A stretch of 36,551 nt of DNA from Thioalkalivibrio sp. GTDB lineage: Bacteria > Pseudomonadota > Gammaproteobacteria > Ectothiorhodospirales > Ectothiorhodospiraceae. A program made the position numbers and the translations under genes. A model generated the notes under the pieces. It worked only from the letters and a program-made list of their open reading frames with translations, was not told the DNA's origin and ran no database searches. The stretch spans positions 1-36,551 of the forward strand of contig SKJG01000027.1 in assembly GCA_007116035.1 (NCBI GenBank). Direction: 5' to 3'. Positions 1-9,465 of this stretch are shown one piece after another. Position 1 is the first letter of the stretch, and every line of letters starts with the position of its first letter.

Positions 1-821
1 AACTGGCCTCGGTACACGCCGCGATCGCGCCGCTGTCGTCCAATGCGCTCCTGTACGAGAAGTTCGCGGACAGCCCCGCCCCGATCGCCTCGGTGACCAA
101 GCTGATGACCGCGATGGTCGTTCTGGACTCGGGCGCGCCGTTGGATGAGTGGCTGCAGATCGTGCAGCGCTCGGATGACCCGCCGAAGAACGCCTTTTCA
201 CGGATGCGAATCGGCTCCGAAGCGAAGCGCGGCGACCTGCTCCGCATCACGCTGATGTCCTCCGAAAATCTGGCCTCGTATGTGCTGGCCCAGAATCACC
301 CGGGCGGGCTGGACGCCTTCATCGAGGCCATGAACGCCAAGGCGCGCGCCCTCGGGATGACGCAGACCCGTTTCGTCGATCCCTCGGGGCTGTGGCCGGA
401 GAACATCGCCACCGCCAGCGACCTGATGAAGATGGTCGAGGCCGCCTACGAATACCCCGAGATCCGCGAGATGTCCACGGCTTCGCAGCACCGGGTTCAC
501 TTCCGCGGGCCTCGCTACAGTCTGGACTACGGCAACACCAATGCCCTGGTGAGTTCCTCACGCTGGGACGTCCACCTGAGCAAGACCGGCTTCCTGAACG
601 AGGCCGGCCGTTGTCTGGTCATGGTGGCGGACGTCGGGAGCGGACCCCTGGTGATGGTGCTGCTGGATTCCCTCGGCACCCGGACTCCGCTGGGCGATGC
701 CGGACGCATCCGGCGCTGGCTGGAAACCGGCAACGGCGGCGCCGTCGCGGGCGCTGCCCTGGACTACGAACGCGCCCGCATCGGCGCACTAACCGCAGAA
801 GCATCCGCACAGAGCCACTGA
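1..821 (+). CDS. pbpG: D-alanyl-D-alanine endopeptidase (PBP7/PbpG type), 5' end missing
   Basis: Low-molecular-weight penicillin-binding protein of the S11 serine peptidase family, acting in the periplasm on peptidoglycan cross-links or stem peptides. The frame is open from the window edge (codons in phase with base 3), so the signal peptide and first residues lie outside. All three active-site motifs are visible: SVTK (bases 90-101, nucleophile Ser and Lys), SSEN (S-x-N type, near 259-270) and KTG (near 582-590). The region around LGMTQTRFVDPSGL is typical of PBP7/PBP5 enzymes. The GTG inside SVTK (93) must not be taken as the start, since that would remove the catalytic serine. The gene converges with the TVP38-like gene. 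PBP7 endopeptidase is preferred over PBP5 carboxypeptidase because the protein ends soon after the catalytic domain, without an obvious C-terminal beta domain. Confidence 0.88.
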   Translation, partial: LASVHAAIAPLSSNALLYEKFADSPAPIASVTKLMTAMVVLDSGAPLDEWLQIVQRSDDPPKNAFSRMRIGSEAKRGDLLRITLMSSENLASYVLAQNHPGGLDAFIEAMNAKARALGMTQTRFVDPSGLWPENIATASDLMKMVEAAYEYPEIREMSTASQHRVHFRGPRYSLDYGNTNALVSSSRWDVHLSKTGFLNEAGRCLVMVADVGSGPLVMVLLDSLGTRTPLGDAGRIRRWLETGNGGAVAGAALDYERARIGALTAEASAQSH

Positions 822-832
822 CAGCCATCATC

Positions 833-900
833 GAGTGCGGGAGCCTGCTCCCGCTTTCGACGCCGGGCCCGGCCAGAGCGGCAGCAAGCTGCCGCACTCC
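833..900. repeat. Inverted pair of REP-like palindromes
   Basis: Two related palindromic units lie in opposite orientation at 833-858 and 875-900. Each has the form GAGTGCGG-(G/C)AGC-n-GCT-(C/G)-CCGC. They fill most of the 134-bp gap between the convergent pbpG and TVP38 genes. The position and the back-to-back arrangement are typical of bacterial REP/BIME elements. The first unit also forms a terminator-like hairpin. Confidence 0.6.
837..857 (+). terminator. Possible rho-independent terminator of pbpG
   Basis: GCGGGAGC (837-844) and GCTCCCGC (847-854) pair into a GC-rich hairpin with a very small loop, followed by TTT (855-857), 16 bp past the pbpG stop. The T-run is short, so termination may be partial. 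The sequence is also one unit of a palindromic repeat. Confidence 0.4.
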
Positions 901-955
901 AGAGGGGCGTCCCGGGCCGCATGGACCGTCCGAAAGCGGAGCAGCGTCCCCGCGC

Positions 956-1621
956 TCAGAAATCCGTCTCGCCGTTGCTCTTCAGCCGCCGGATGAAGCC
1001 TGGCAGGAACAACAGCAGCGCGATCAGCGCCAGCACGCCGAGCAGGACCTGGATCAGGCTTTCGGCGCCCGACATCGCCTGGCGCGTCGCGTGTCCCAGC
1101 CAGGTGTACGCCGCGAGATTCGGGATCAGCGCAATGCCGGTGGTCCAGGCATAGCTGTGCAGGCGAATGCCGGTCAGGCCCAGCGCATAGTTGGTCGGGG
1201 CAAAGGGGAAGACGGGGATCAGCCGCGTCATCGCCACCACCCGCCAACCCTCTGCGTCGACGCCGCGCATCACCTGGCGCACACGGGGTCCGGAGTGGGT
1301 CCTCACGTAATCGCGGGCCAGGAAGCGACCGATCACGAAGGCGAGCACCGCCGCGACGGTCGCGCTGAACACGCTGAGCACGGTCCCCACCAGCGGTCCG
1401 AAGAGGCTGCCACCCAGCAACACCCAGAGGGTGGAGGGAATGGGAAACATCGCCAGGACCACGAAGGCAATCACGAACAGCAGGTAGGCCCAGACACCGA
1501 AGGCCTGGAACCGTGCTTCGAGGACGACGACGTCGACCGCCTCGATCGGGATGCGCGCGATCAAGTGGATGACGACGACCGCCGCCAGCAGCAGGCTCAG
1601 CCCCCAGATCCACGTTTTCAT
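956..1621 (-). CDS. TVP38/TMEM64-type (VTT domain) membrane protein
   Basis: Inner-membrane protein of 221 residues with the VTT/SNARE-associated domain shared by DedA, TVP38 and YdjX/YdjZ proteins; some relatives act as lipid scramblases or flippases, but the substrate here is unknown. An N-terminal TM segment (about 5-22) is followed by a second hydrophobic stretch, the family signature with PIPSTLWVLLGGSLFG, the FxxxR-type region around ARDYVRT, the re-entrant-like RLIPVFPFAPTNYALG, and C-terminal TM segments. The start ATG (1619-1621) overlaps the rarA stop as ATGA, so translation is probably coupled to rarA. In E. coli, serS occupies this position after rarA. The protein ends close to a palindromic repeat shared with the convergent pbpG. 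Confidence 0.85.
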   Translation of the reverse strand: MKTWIWGLSLLLAAVVVIHLIARIPIEAVDVVVLEARFQAFGVWAYLLFVIAFVVLAMFPIPSTLWVLLGGSLFGPLVGTVLSVFSATVAAVLAFVIGRFLARDYVRTHSGPRVRQVMRGVDAEGWRVVAMTRLIPVFPFAPTNYALGLTGIRLHSYAWTTGIALIPNLAAYTWLGHATRQAMSGAESLIQVLLGVLALIALLLFLPGFIRRLKSNGETDF

Positions 1622-3024
1622 TCGCCTGCCCCTGACCCGGCATCCTCTTCGCGGTCCTGGCGCAGGGTTTCCAGGCGCTCGGCCAGCACCCGCTCGGTGC
1701 CGGCGCGGCCGGGCCGATAAAAGCGCCGACCCAGCAGGTCCTCGGGCAGATAGGTCTGGCCACGCGCAAAGCCGTCCGGCTCGTCGTGATCGTAGCGGTA
1801 GCCCTTCCCGAAGCCCTCCTCGCGCATCAGCGCGGTCGGCGCATTGCGCAGGTGCAGCGGCACCGGCAGACTGCCCGTTTCCGCCAGCGCCGCACGCACC
1901 TGGCTCAGGGCGACGTAAGCCGCGTTGCTCTTGGGCGCGCTGGCCAGTTCGATCGCGGCCTGCACCAGCGCGAGATCGGCCTCGGGGCGGCCCAGACGCT
2001 CGACCGTCTCCCAGGCGGCGAGCACCCGGGCGGCGAGGCCCACGGCGGCCAGGCCGATGTCCTCGTAGGCCATCCGCAGCAGCCGGCGGCCGAGATAGCC
2101 GGGATCGCAACCCGAATCCAGCATCCGCACCAGCCAGTAGACCGCGGCGTCCGGATCGGAGCCGCGCACGGACTTGTGCAAGGCGGATATCTGGTCGTAG
2201 AAGGCGTCCCCCTGGCGATCGAACTGCAGCGCCTGGGCGCCCATCACCGCACGCAGGGCCTCGGACGTGATCGCCCCGTTTTCGGCGAGGTCCGCCGCAG
2301 TCTCCAGCCAGTTCAGCGCCCGCCGGGCATCGCCGTCGGCCGCCGCCGCCAGCCGCTCGATCCAATCGTCGTCGAGTTGCAGCTTCTTGCGTCCCAGCCC
2401 GCGCTCCATGTCGGACAGCGCCTGCCGCAGCAGGGTCGCGATCACGGGCACGGTCACGGGCTGCAGGCGGTAGACGCGCAGCCGTGACAGCAGGGCATTG
2501 TTCAGCGCGAACGAAGGATTCTCGGTGGTCGCACCGATGAAGCGGATGGTGCCGTCCTCGATGTGCGGCAGCAGCGCATCCTGCTGGGCCTTGTTGAAGC
2601 GGTGGATCTCGTCGATGAACAGCAGGGTTCCCTGCCCCCGGGCGGTGCGCCGGGCGCGGGCCTGATCAACCACCGCGCGCACGTCCTTGACCCCGGCCAG
2701 CACCGCCGACAGGGTCGCAAAGGCCAGCGCGCCGGTTTTCGCCACGACCCGGGCCAGGGTCGTCTTGCCGCAGCCCGGCGGCCCCCACAGGATCATCGAC
2801 GGCGGCTGACCGGCCTCGATCGCCCGACGCAGCGCGGCGCCGGGCGCGAGCAGGTGGTCCTGGCCCAGCACCTCGCCGATCTGGCGCGGGCGCATGCGCT
2901 CGGCCAGCGGCACCGAATCGTCGAAACCGGCCGCTGCGGCGGGCTCCCCCACCCCGACGGCCTCTTCCGCGTCCGCATCGGGCGGAGCGCCGAAGAGGTC
3001 GCCGCTGCCGGTCCTCCGAGTCAC
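1618..3024 (-). CDS. rarA: Replication-associated recombination protein A (RarA/MgsA), AAA+ ATPase
   Basis: Homologue of E. coli RarA and eukaryotic WRNIP1/Mgs1, a clamp-loader-like AAA+ ATPase that acts at stalled replication forks. The 468-residue length is typical. Visible motifs are Walker A GPPGCGKTT (81-89), Walker B LLFIDEIHRF (134-143), sensor-1 GATTENPSF (164-172) with the following SRLR arginine, and the C-terminal oligomerisation domain (RRLLRMAYEDIGLA, then SNAAYVAL). The N-terminal 35 residues carry an acidic, Ala-rich stretch before the conserved PLAERMRP. The start is GTG (3022-3024), overlapping the lolA stop as GTGA; with the ATGA junction downstream, lolA, rarA and the VTT gene look translationally coupled. 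The ftsK-lolA-rarA order is the standard gammaproteobacterial one. Confidence 0.95.
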   Translation of the reverse strand: MTRRTGSGDLFGAPPDADAEEAVGVGEPAAAAGFDDSVPLAERMRPRQIGEVLGQDHLLAPGAALRRAIEAGQPPSMILWGPPGCGKTTLARVVAKTGALAFATLSAVLAGVKDVRAVVDQARARRTARGQGTLLFIDEIHRFNKAQQDALLPHIEDGTIRFIGATTENPSFALNNALLSRLRVYRLQPVTVPVIATLLRQALSDMERGLGRKKLQLDDDWIERLAAAADGDARRALNWLETAADLAENGAITSEALRAVMGAQALQFDRQGDAFYDQISALHKSVRGSDPDAAVYWLVRMLDSGCDPGYLGRRLLRMAYEDIGLAAVGLAARVLAAWETVERLGRPEADLALVQAAIELASAPKSNAAYVALSQVRAALAETGSLPVPLHLRNAPTALMREEGFGKGYRYDHDEPDGFARGQTYLPEDLLGRRFYRPGRAGTERVLAERLETLRQDREEDAGSGAGE

Positions 3025-3656
3025 GGTCGGTAGACGTCGGTACCCGCTGGCGGGGTGAACTGGAATTCCGCCGGCCCCAGGGATGGATTGCGCCGCGCCT
3101 CCCGCAGCCGGATCTCGGTACGCTGACCGAAGACATCCTGAAAGCTCAGCGCCAGCAACTCGCCGTCCGCGGTCAGGTCCAGCTCCAGCCGGGTGAAGTC
3201 GGCCTCCCGCGTCTTCGGCAGCAGGACCAGCCGAAGGTGGTCGGGTGCCGCCTCCTCGACGACATCGAAGCGCTCGTCCAGGCGGTGCGGCTGGGTCAGC
3301 AGCGCGAGCGGCGTGGCCCCCAGTGCCTGCTCCATCGGGCGGACCGTGGCCTGCCGAAGCTCCGGATCATAGGTCCACAGGTGTTCTCCGTCGGCGACGA
3401 TCGACTGCTCGAAAGGAACATCCAGTTCCCAGCGCAGACGGTCCGGCAGTGCAAGCGAGAACCTGCCCTCGGCCTCCTGCAGGACGAAGTCGGTCTCGTC
3501 GGTGAGCGTCTGGCTGAACTCGGCCGAAAACGTCTCGAGACCGTCGAGAAAGCGTTCCAGCGCCGCCCGACCCTCTCCCGCAACGCCCAGAGGTGCGAAG
3601 AGCAACCATCCGAGGGCCACCATCGCTGCCAAGGTTCCCGAAGCATTCTGTTTCAT
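3021..3656 (-). CDS. lolA: Outer-membrane lipoprotein carrier protein LolA
   Basis: Periplasmic chaperone that takes lipoproteins released by LolCDE and hands them to LolB at the outer membrane. Starting at ATG 3654-3656 gives 211 residues with a clear signal peptide (Lys near the N-terminus, hydrophobic core AAMVALGWLLFAPLG, cleavage near VAG/E). The mature protein shows the LolA pattern: FSAEFSQT near the N-terminus, GRFSLALPDRLRWE, the FEQSIVADGEHLWTYDP block and the C-terminal FTPPAGTDVY. The frame stays open upstream to an ATG at 3752 that overlaps the ftsK stop, but that version would bury the signal peptide behind 32 charged or polar residues, so the inner start is preferred; a GTG at 3665 is also possible. 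Confidence 0.93.
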   Translation of the reverse strand: MKQNASGTLAAMVALGWLLFAPLGVAGEGRAALERFLDGLETFSAEFSQTLTDETDFVLQEAEGRFSLALPDRLRWELDVPFEQSIVADGEHLWTYDPELRQATVRPMEQALGATPLALLTQPHRLDERFDVVEEAAPDHLRLVLLPKTREADFTRLELDLTADGELLALSFQDVFGQRTEIRLREARRNPSLGPAEFQFTPPAGTDVYRP

Positions 3657-3748
3657 GGGTCTCACCGTTTCATCTGTGGATCGTGAGCCCATGATGCAGC
3701 CGGGGTCGTTAACCCCCGCTGAATTCCCGGAGCATTCTCGCGTTTCCG

Positions 3749-6046
3749 TCATTCCCGTCCCCCGGGTGCCAGCACCTCGCGGTTGCCGTTGGACTGCACC
3801 GGGCTGACCAACCCTGCGGACTCCATATCCTCGACCATGCGCGCGGCCCGGTTGTAGCCGATCTTCAGCCGCCGCTGGACGTAGGAGATCGACGCCTTGC
3901 GTGACTCGATCACGATCTGCACGGCCTGATCGTACAAGGGATCGCCCTCGGCCTCGGCCGTAGCCGGCTCCAGCCCCGGTATGGCGGCCGCGCCGGACTC
4001 CGGCTCGTCGAGGATGCCGTCGTCGTAGTCGGGTTCGCCGGTGCTCTTCAGGTACTCCACGACCTTGTGCACCTCGTGGTCGGCGACGAACGCCCCGTGC
4101 ACCCGTTCCGGCAGCGCCTTGCCCGGCGGCAGGTAGAGCATGTCGCCATGGCCGAGCAGATGCTCGGCCCCCATCTGGTCGAGGATGGTCCGTGAATCGA
4201 CGCGCGACGAGACCTGGAAGGCGATCCGGGTCGGGATGTTCGCCTTGATCAGGCCGGTGATCACATCCACCGACGGGCGCTGCGTGGCGAGGATCAGGTG
4301 GATGCCGGCGGCCCGCGCCTTCTGCGCGAGGCGGGCGATCAGTTCCTCGACCTTCTTGCCGACCACCATGATCATGTCGGCGAACTCGTCCACGACGACG
4401 ACGATGAACGGCATCCGGCCCAGCACCGGCGGCTCGACCTCGGCGACCTGCTCGTCCGGATTGAAGGTGGGATCGGGGATCGGCGCACCGGCCGCGTCGG
4501 CATCGCGTACCTTCTTGTTGTACCCGGTGATGTTCCGCACGCCGAGCTGGGACATCAGCTTGTAGCGCCGCTCCATCTCGGCCACCGCCCAGCGCAGGGC
4601 ATTGGACGCGTCCTTCATGTCCGTGACCACCGGCGCGAGCAGGTGCGGGATGCCCTCGTAGACGGACAGCTCCAGCATCTTCGGGTCGATCAGGATCAGG
4701 CGCACGTCCTCGGCGGTGGACTTGTACAGCATCGACAGCAGCATCGCGTTGACCCCCACCGACTTGCCCGAACCCGTGGTGCCGGCGACCAGCAGATGCG
4801 GCATGCGCCCGAGATCGGCGATCACCGGCGCCCCGCCGATGTCCTTGCCCAGGGCGAGGGTCAGCGGAGACTTCGCGGTCTCGAACAGGTTCGAGCGGAG
4901 AATCTCGGAAAGCGACACCAGTTCACGCTGCTCGTTGGGGATCTCCAGCCCGACGGTGGACCGCCCCGGGATGACCTCGACGATGCGCACCGCAATCACC
5001 GACAGCGACCGCGCCAGGTCCTTGGCCAGCGCCGAAATCCGCGCCACCTTCACCCCCGGCGCCGGGTGCAGTTCGAAACGGGTGATCACGGGCCCTGGCT
5101 GCACCGCCACCACCTCGACATCCACGCCGAAGTCGCGGAGCTTCAGTTCCACCAGCCGCGACATCGCCTGCAACGATTCCTCCGAATAGCCGCTGACGGC
5201 GGGTGGCGGGTCGTCGAGCAGCGCCAGCGGGGGATGGGGATCGCTGATGTCGCCGGTGAACAAAGGCACCTGCTTCTCCTTCATCACGCGGGGGCTCGGC
5301 GCCGGCGCATCGATCCGCGGCTCCACCCGGGAGGGCGGCCGGTGCGCGACGCGCGCACGCTCACGCTCCACGCGCATCTCGCGCTGCTCCTTCTCCAGCG
5401 CGCCGATCCGCTGATCCCGGAACGCATCCAGCCGCGCCCGCAGCCGATCCAGGCCGTCCAGCACGGCCTGGCCGAGCCGATCCATCAAAGCGAACCAGGA
5501 CAACCCCGTGAACAGCGTAAACCCGGTCAGAAACAGCGCCAGCAGCAGCAACGTCGCCCCGACCAGCCCGAGCCCCGAGGCCGTCAGCCCTGCGATCAGT
5601 TCGCCGAGGATACCGCCGGCATTGACCGGGAGGTTGCGCGGCAACCAGTGCAGCGCGGCCAGCGCGGCACCCGACAGCAGCGCGACCAGCAGGGCCAGGC
5701 CCCGCAGGCTCAGTTCCAGCGGACTGGCGATGCGCGCATCGCGGCGGTGGCGGAACAGCCACCAGCCCACCCCGATGAAGACCAGCGGAATCAGGTAAGC
5801 CAGGTAGCCGAACAGGTGGAAGACGACATCGGCGAACCAGGCCCCGGCGGCGCCGCCCAGGTTCCGAATTCCCTCGCCGTCCCCGGTGTACGACCAACCC
5901 GGATCGCCCGGGTGGTAGGTCAGCAGCGCCACCAGCAGATACACGGCCACCATGCCGAAAACCAGCAGGGCACCCTCGCGCAGCCCGCGCAGCAACTGTC
6001 GGCTCAGGCTGTTCTCGGCCCGGGTCTGTACCTTGGTTCGAGGCAT
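3749..6046 (-). CDS. ftsK: DNA translocase FtsK
   Basis: Divisome-anchored hexameric motor that pumps chromosomal DNA toward dif and activates XerCD. The 765-residue protein has four TM segments in residues 25-185, a short charged linker (about 200-290), then the RecA-like motor: alpha domain with [16 protein letters not shown], Walker A GTTGSGKS (422-429), [18 protein letters not shown], Walker [11 protein letters not shown] (549-558), and [24 protein letters not shown] (identified by its ends). The gamma winged helix (about 702-760, [19 protein letters not shown]) reads KOPS polarity. The linker is much shorter than in E. coli FtsK, a normal state in many other gammaproteobacteria. lolA follows 92 bp downstream. 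A candidate promoter lies at 6222-6249. Confidence 0.97.
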   Translation of the reverse strand: MPRTKVQTRAENSLSRQLLRGLREGALLVFGMVAVYLLVALLTYHPGDPGWSYTGDGEGIRNLGGAAGAWFADVVFHLFGYLAYLIPLVFIGVGWWLFRHRRDARIASPLELSLRGLALLVALLSGAALAALHWLPRNLPVNAGGILGELIAGLTASGLGLVGATLLLLALFLTGFTLFTGLSWFALMDRLGQAVLDGLDRLRARLDAFRDQRIGALEKEQREMRVERERARVAHRPPSRVEPRIDAPAPSPRVMKEKQVPLFTGDISDPHPPLALLDDPPPAVSGYSEESLQAMSRLVELKLRDFGVDVEVVAVQPGPVITRFELHPAPGVKVARISALAKDLARSLSVIAVRIVEVIPGRSTVGLEIPNEQRELVSLSEILRSNLFETAKSPLTLALGKDIGGAPVIADLGRMPHLLVAGTTGSGKSVGVNAMLLSMLYKSTAEDVRLILIDPKMLELSVYEGIPHLLAPVVTDMKDASNALRWAVAEMERRYKLMSQLGVRNITGYNKKVRDADAAGAPIPDPTFNPDEQVAEVEPPVLGRMPFIVVVVDEFADMIMVVGKKVEELIARLAQKARAAGIHLILATQRPSVDVITGLIKANIPTRIAFQVSSRVDSRTILDQMGAEHLLGHGDMLYLPPGKALPERVHGAFVADHEVHKVVEYLKSTGEPDYDDGILDEPESGAAAIPGLEPATAEAEGDPLYDQAVQIVIESRKASISYVQRRLKIGYNRAARMVEDMESAGLVSPVQSNGNREVLAPGGRE

Positions 6047-6221
6047 CGGTGTGTCCGTTGAAACTGCGTTGGCTCAGCGGGCGGGGGGCCTGAGCGGTTG
6101 CTGGCAGAGACCGCACGCGTCGGGTGGGCCGCCGGCGCGGCGGGCCATCGGAAATCCCGCGGATCCCTGGAACGGTTCTCGGGCCGCATCGGAATCTGCT
6201 CAGGGAGCGTTCGAAGATCCG

Positions 6222-7391
<1,170 letters not shown>

Positions 7392-7434
7392 AGCGCCCCA
7401 ACCTTCACCGGGAACAGCCGATGTCGGTCGCGTC

Positions 7435-8598
7435 ATGACCAAAGCCGAAATACCGGAGCTGCGCGTCGAGATTCGGGACAGTCTCGGCGCGGTGGACGCC
7501 GCGGCCTGGGACGCGCTGACCGGGGGGCGGGAACCCTTCCTGCGCCACGCCTTCCTCGAGGGGCTGGAACGCCACGAATGCCTGGGCCGGCGCTACGGCT
7601 GGTTCCCACAGCACGTGCTGATCTTCGACGCCGATACCCTGGTGGCGGCGGCGCCCTGCTACGCAAAGACGAACAACTACGGCGAGTTCGTGTTCGACTG
7701 GGCCTGGCAGGCGGCGTGGGAGCGTCACGGTCACCCCTATTACCCGAAACTGGTGATCAGCGTGCCTTACACGCCGGCCACCGGACCGCGCCTGCTGGTG
7801 CACCCGGACGCGGCCGAACCCGAGGTCCTGCAACGGCGCTTGCTCGCAGCGGCCATGTCACGCGGCAGCGAACTCGGCGCCTCCGGCGTCCACCTGCTCT
7901 TCCCGCCCGAGTCCGAGGCCGCCCTGGCCAACGCGACCGGACTGTTGCGGCGGACGGGCTGCCAGTACCACTGGCACAACCGAGGCTACGCGGACTTCGA
8001 GGGCTTTCTCGAGGCGCTCAGCTCGAAGAAGCGCAAGAACGTGAAACGGGAACGCCGGCGCGTCGCCGAACAGGATATCGTCTTCCGCACGCTGACCGGC
8101 GCAACCGCCGGTCGGGAAGACTGGTCCCGGTTTCACCGCTTCTACGAGGACACCTTCGAAAAACACATGGGCATCCCGACGCTGTCCGAGGCCTTTTTCG
8201 TCGGCACCGCCGCCGCGCTCGGGCCGCAGGTTGTGCTGTTCGAGGCCCGGCGGGAGGACCAGACCATCGCCGCCGCACTGTGCTACCGCAGCCATGACAC
8301 CCTCTATGGCCGCTTCTGGGGCTGCAGCGCTGACCTCCCCGATCTCCATTTCGAGACCTGCTACTATCAAGGCATCGAGTTCTGCATCCGTGAGGGCCTG
8401 TCCCGGTTCGAACCGGGCGCGCAGGGGGAACACAAGATCCCACGCGGCTTTCTGCCGGTGCCGACGGCCTCGGCCCACGCCATCCTGACCCCCGGATTCC
8501 GCAGTTCCGTGCAGGACTTCTGCGAGCGCGAAACCAGGATGATGGAAGCGCAGTGCGCGAACCTGATGCAACGCTCGCCCTATCGGCAAGAGGACTGA
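7435..8598 (+). CDS. FemAB-like GNAT-fold acyltransferase (DUF482/PF04339 type)
   Basis: Cytoplasmic protein of 387 residues resembling the family once called DUF482, annotated as FemAB-like peptidoglycan biosynthesis or GNAT N-acyltransferase proteins. Supporting features are the N-terminal PFLRHAFLEGLE and LVAAAPCYAKTNNYGEFVFDW, the basic segment LSSKKRKNVKRERRR (about residues 199-213), and the C-terminal YGRFWGC, HFETCYYQGIEFCIREGL and GAQGEHKIPRGFLP. Such genes commonly sit next to aat, as here. FemAB and Aat folds are related through the GNAT superfamily and both can use aminoacyl-tRNA, so an aminoacyl-transfer role is possible, but acceptor and donor are unknown. No strong ribosome site precedes the ATG, so coupling to trxB is possible. 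Confidence 0.82.
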   Translation: MTKAEIPELRVEIRDSLGAVDAAAWDALTGGREPFLRHAFLEGLERHECLGRRYGWFPQHVLIFDADTLVAAAPCYAKTNNYGEFVFDWAWQAAWERHGHPYYPKLVISVPYTPATGPRLLVHPDAAEPEVLQRRLLAAAMSRGSELGASGVHLLFPPESEAALANATGLLRRTGCQYHWHNRGYADFEGFLEALSSKKRKNVKRERRRVAEQDIVFRTLTGATAGREDWSRFHRFYEDTFEKHMGIPTLSEAFFVGTAAALGPQVVLFEARREDQTIAAALCYRSHDTLYGRFWGCSADLPDLHFETCYYQGIEFCIREGLSRFEPGAQGEHKIPRGFLPVPTASAHAILTPGFRSSVQDFCERETRMMEAQCANLMQRSPYRQED

Positions 8599-8610
8599 GA
8601 GCCTGCGGCC

Positions 8611-8673
8611 ATGACGACGCTGACCCCGCTGCGCGACGAAGGGCCGAACGCGGTTTGCCCGAGGCGGCCATGA
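8611..8673 (+). CDS. Possible 20-residue leader ORF overlapping aat
   Basis: An ATG at 8611 opens a 20-codon frame with the product MTTLTPLRDEGPNAVCPRRP; its TGA (8671-8673) overlaps the aat ATG (8670) as ATGA. Such overlaps can couple translation. The ribosome site is weak (GAGAG about 9 nt upstream) and the peptide has no recognisable similarity, so it may be chance. Confidence 0.22.
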   Translation: MTTLTPLRDEGPNAVCPRRP

Positions 8674-9425
8674 GCGCGCAATCCCGCAGAATGATCACCT
8701 GGCTCCACGCCGGCGTCGTGGGCGAACCGTTCCCGCATCCCTCCCGAGCATGGCTCGACCCAAACGGCCTGCTGGCCGCCGGGGGCGACCTGTCGCTGCC
8801 GCGCCTGCTGCGCGCCTACCGCCAGGGCATCTTCCCCTGGTACGAGGCCGGACAGCCGATCCTCTGGTGGAGCCCGGACCCGCGCACCGTGCTCAGACCC
8901 GGGGATCTGCGCATCACGCGCAGTCTGCGCAAGTCGATCCGCAATGGCGCCTTCGAGGTCAGCTTCGATCGCGACTTCGAGGCGGTGATCCGCGCCTGCG
9001 GTGCCCCACGCGCCGGGGCGACCGGCACCTGGATCACCGTGGAGATGCGACACGCCTATCTGGAACTGCACCGTGCCGGGTACGCTCACTCGGTCGAGGT
9101 CTGGCGTGGCGGTGAACTGGCCGGCGGCCTGTACGGGGTCGCGGTGGGTCGGCTGTTCTGCGGAGAATCGATGTTCTCGCGGGCAACCGATGCCTCCAAG
9201 GTGGGGCTGGCCTGGCTCTGCCGCCACCTGGCCGCCTGGGACTGGCCCCTCATCGACAGCCAGACCCCGACGCCACACATGCTGGCCATGGGTGCGTCCG
9301 AGGTCCCGCGCGAGCGCTTCCTGGAGCAGGTTCGGCGACTCGTGGACCAGGACCCCGGCCCCCGCTCCTGGCGGCTCGATCCCGCACTCCATCCGCTGGA
9401 CGCCGACTGGCGGCAAGGGGATTGA
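8670..9425 (+). CDS. aat: Leucyl/phenylalanyl-tRNA--protein transferase
   Basis: Aat attaches Leu or Phe from aminoacyl-tRNA to proteins with N-terminal Arg or Lys, marking them for ClpS/ClpAP (bacterial N-end rule). The 251-residue protein shows the family blocks: FPHPSRAWLDPNGLLAAGGDL is the N-terminal signature region, then YRQGIFPWY (50-58), WWSPDPR (66-72), GTWITVEMRHAYLELH, GGLYGVAVGRLFCGESMFS and the C-terminal LIDSQTPTPHMLAMGA. The ATG at 8670 has GAGG just upstream; an internal ATG at 8691 lacks a ribosome site. In many relatives ate (arginyltransferase) and infA follow; here an oxidoreductase pair follows instead. Confidence 0.95.
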   Translation: MSAQSRRMITWLHAGVVGEPFPHPSRAWLDPNGLLAAGGDLSLPRLLRAYRQGIFPWYEAGQPILWWSPDPRTVLRPGDLRITRSLRKSIRNGAFEVSFDRDFEAVIRACGAPRAGATGTWITVEMRHAYLELHRAGYAHSVEVWRGGELAGGLYGVAVGRLFCGESMFSRATDASKVGLAWLCRHLAAWDWPLIDSQTPTPHMLAMGASEVPRERFLEQVRRLVDQDPGPRSWRLDPALHPLDADWRQGD

Positions 9426-9465
9426 GCGTCTGGAGACAACCCGACAGGCTGCTGGGGTCGGGCAA

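Noticed and set aside
3657-3752. LolA start at 3752 overlapping the ftsK stop
   Set aside because: It would put 32 polar residues before the signal peptide; the ATG at 3656 gives a standard LolA precursor.
4298-6061. 587-codon open frame on the plus strand, opposite ftsK
   Set aside because: It is antisense to a clear FtsK with all motifs; the translation is His/Arg/Gln-rich and low in hydrophobic residues, typical of shadow frames in GC-rich DNA.
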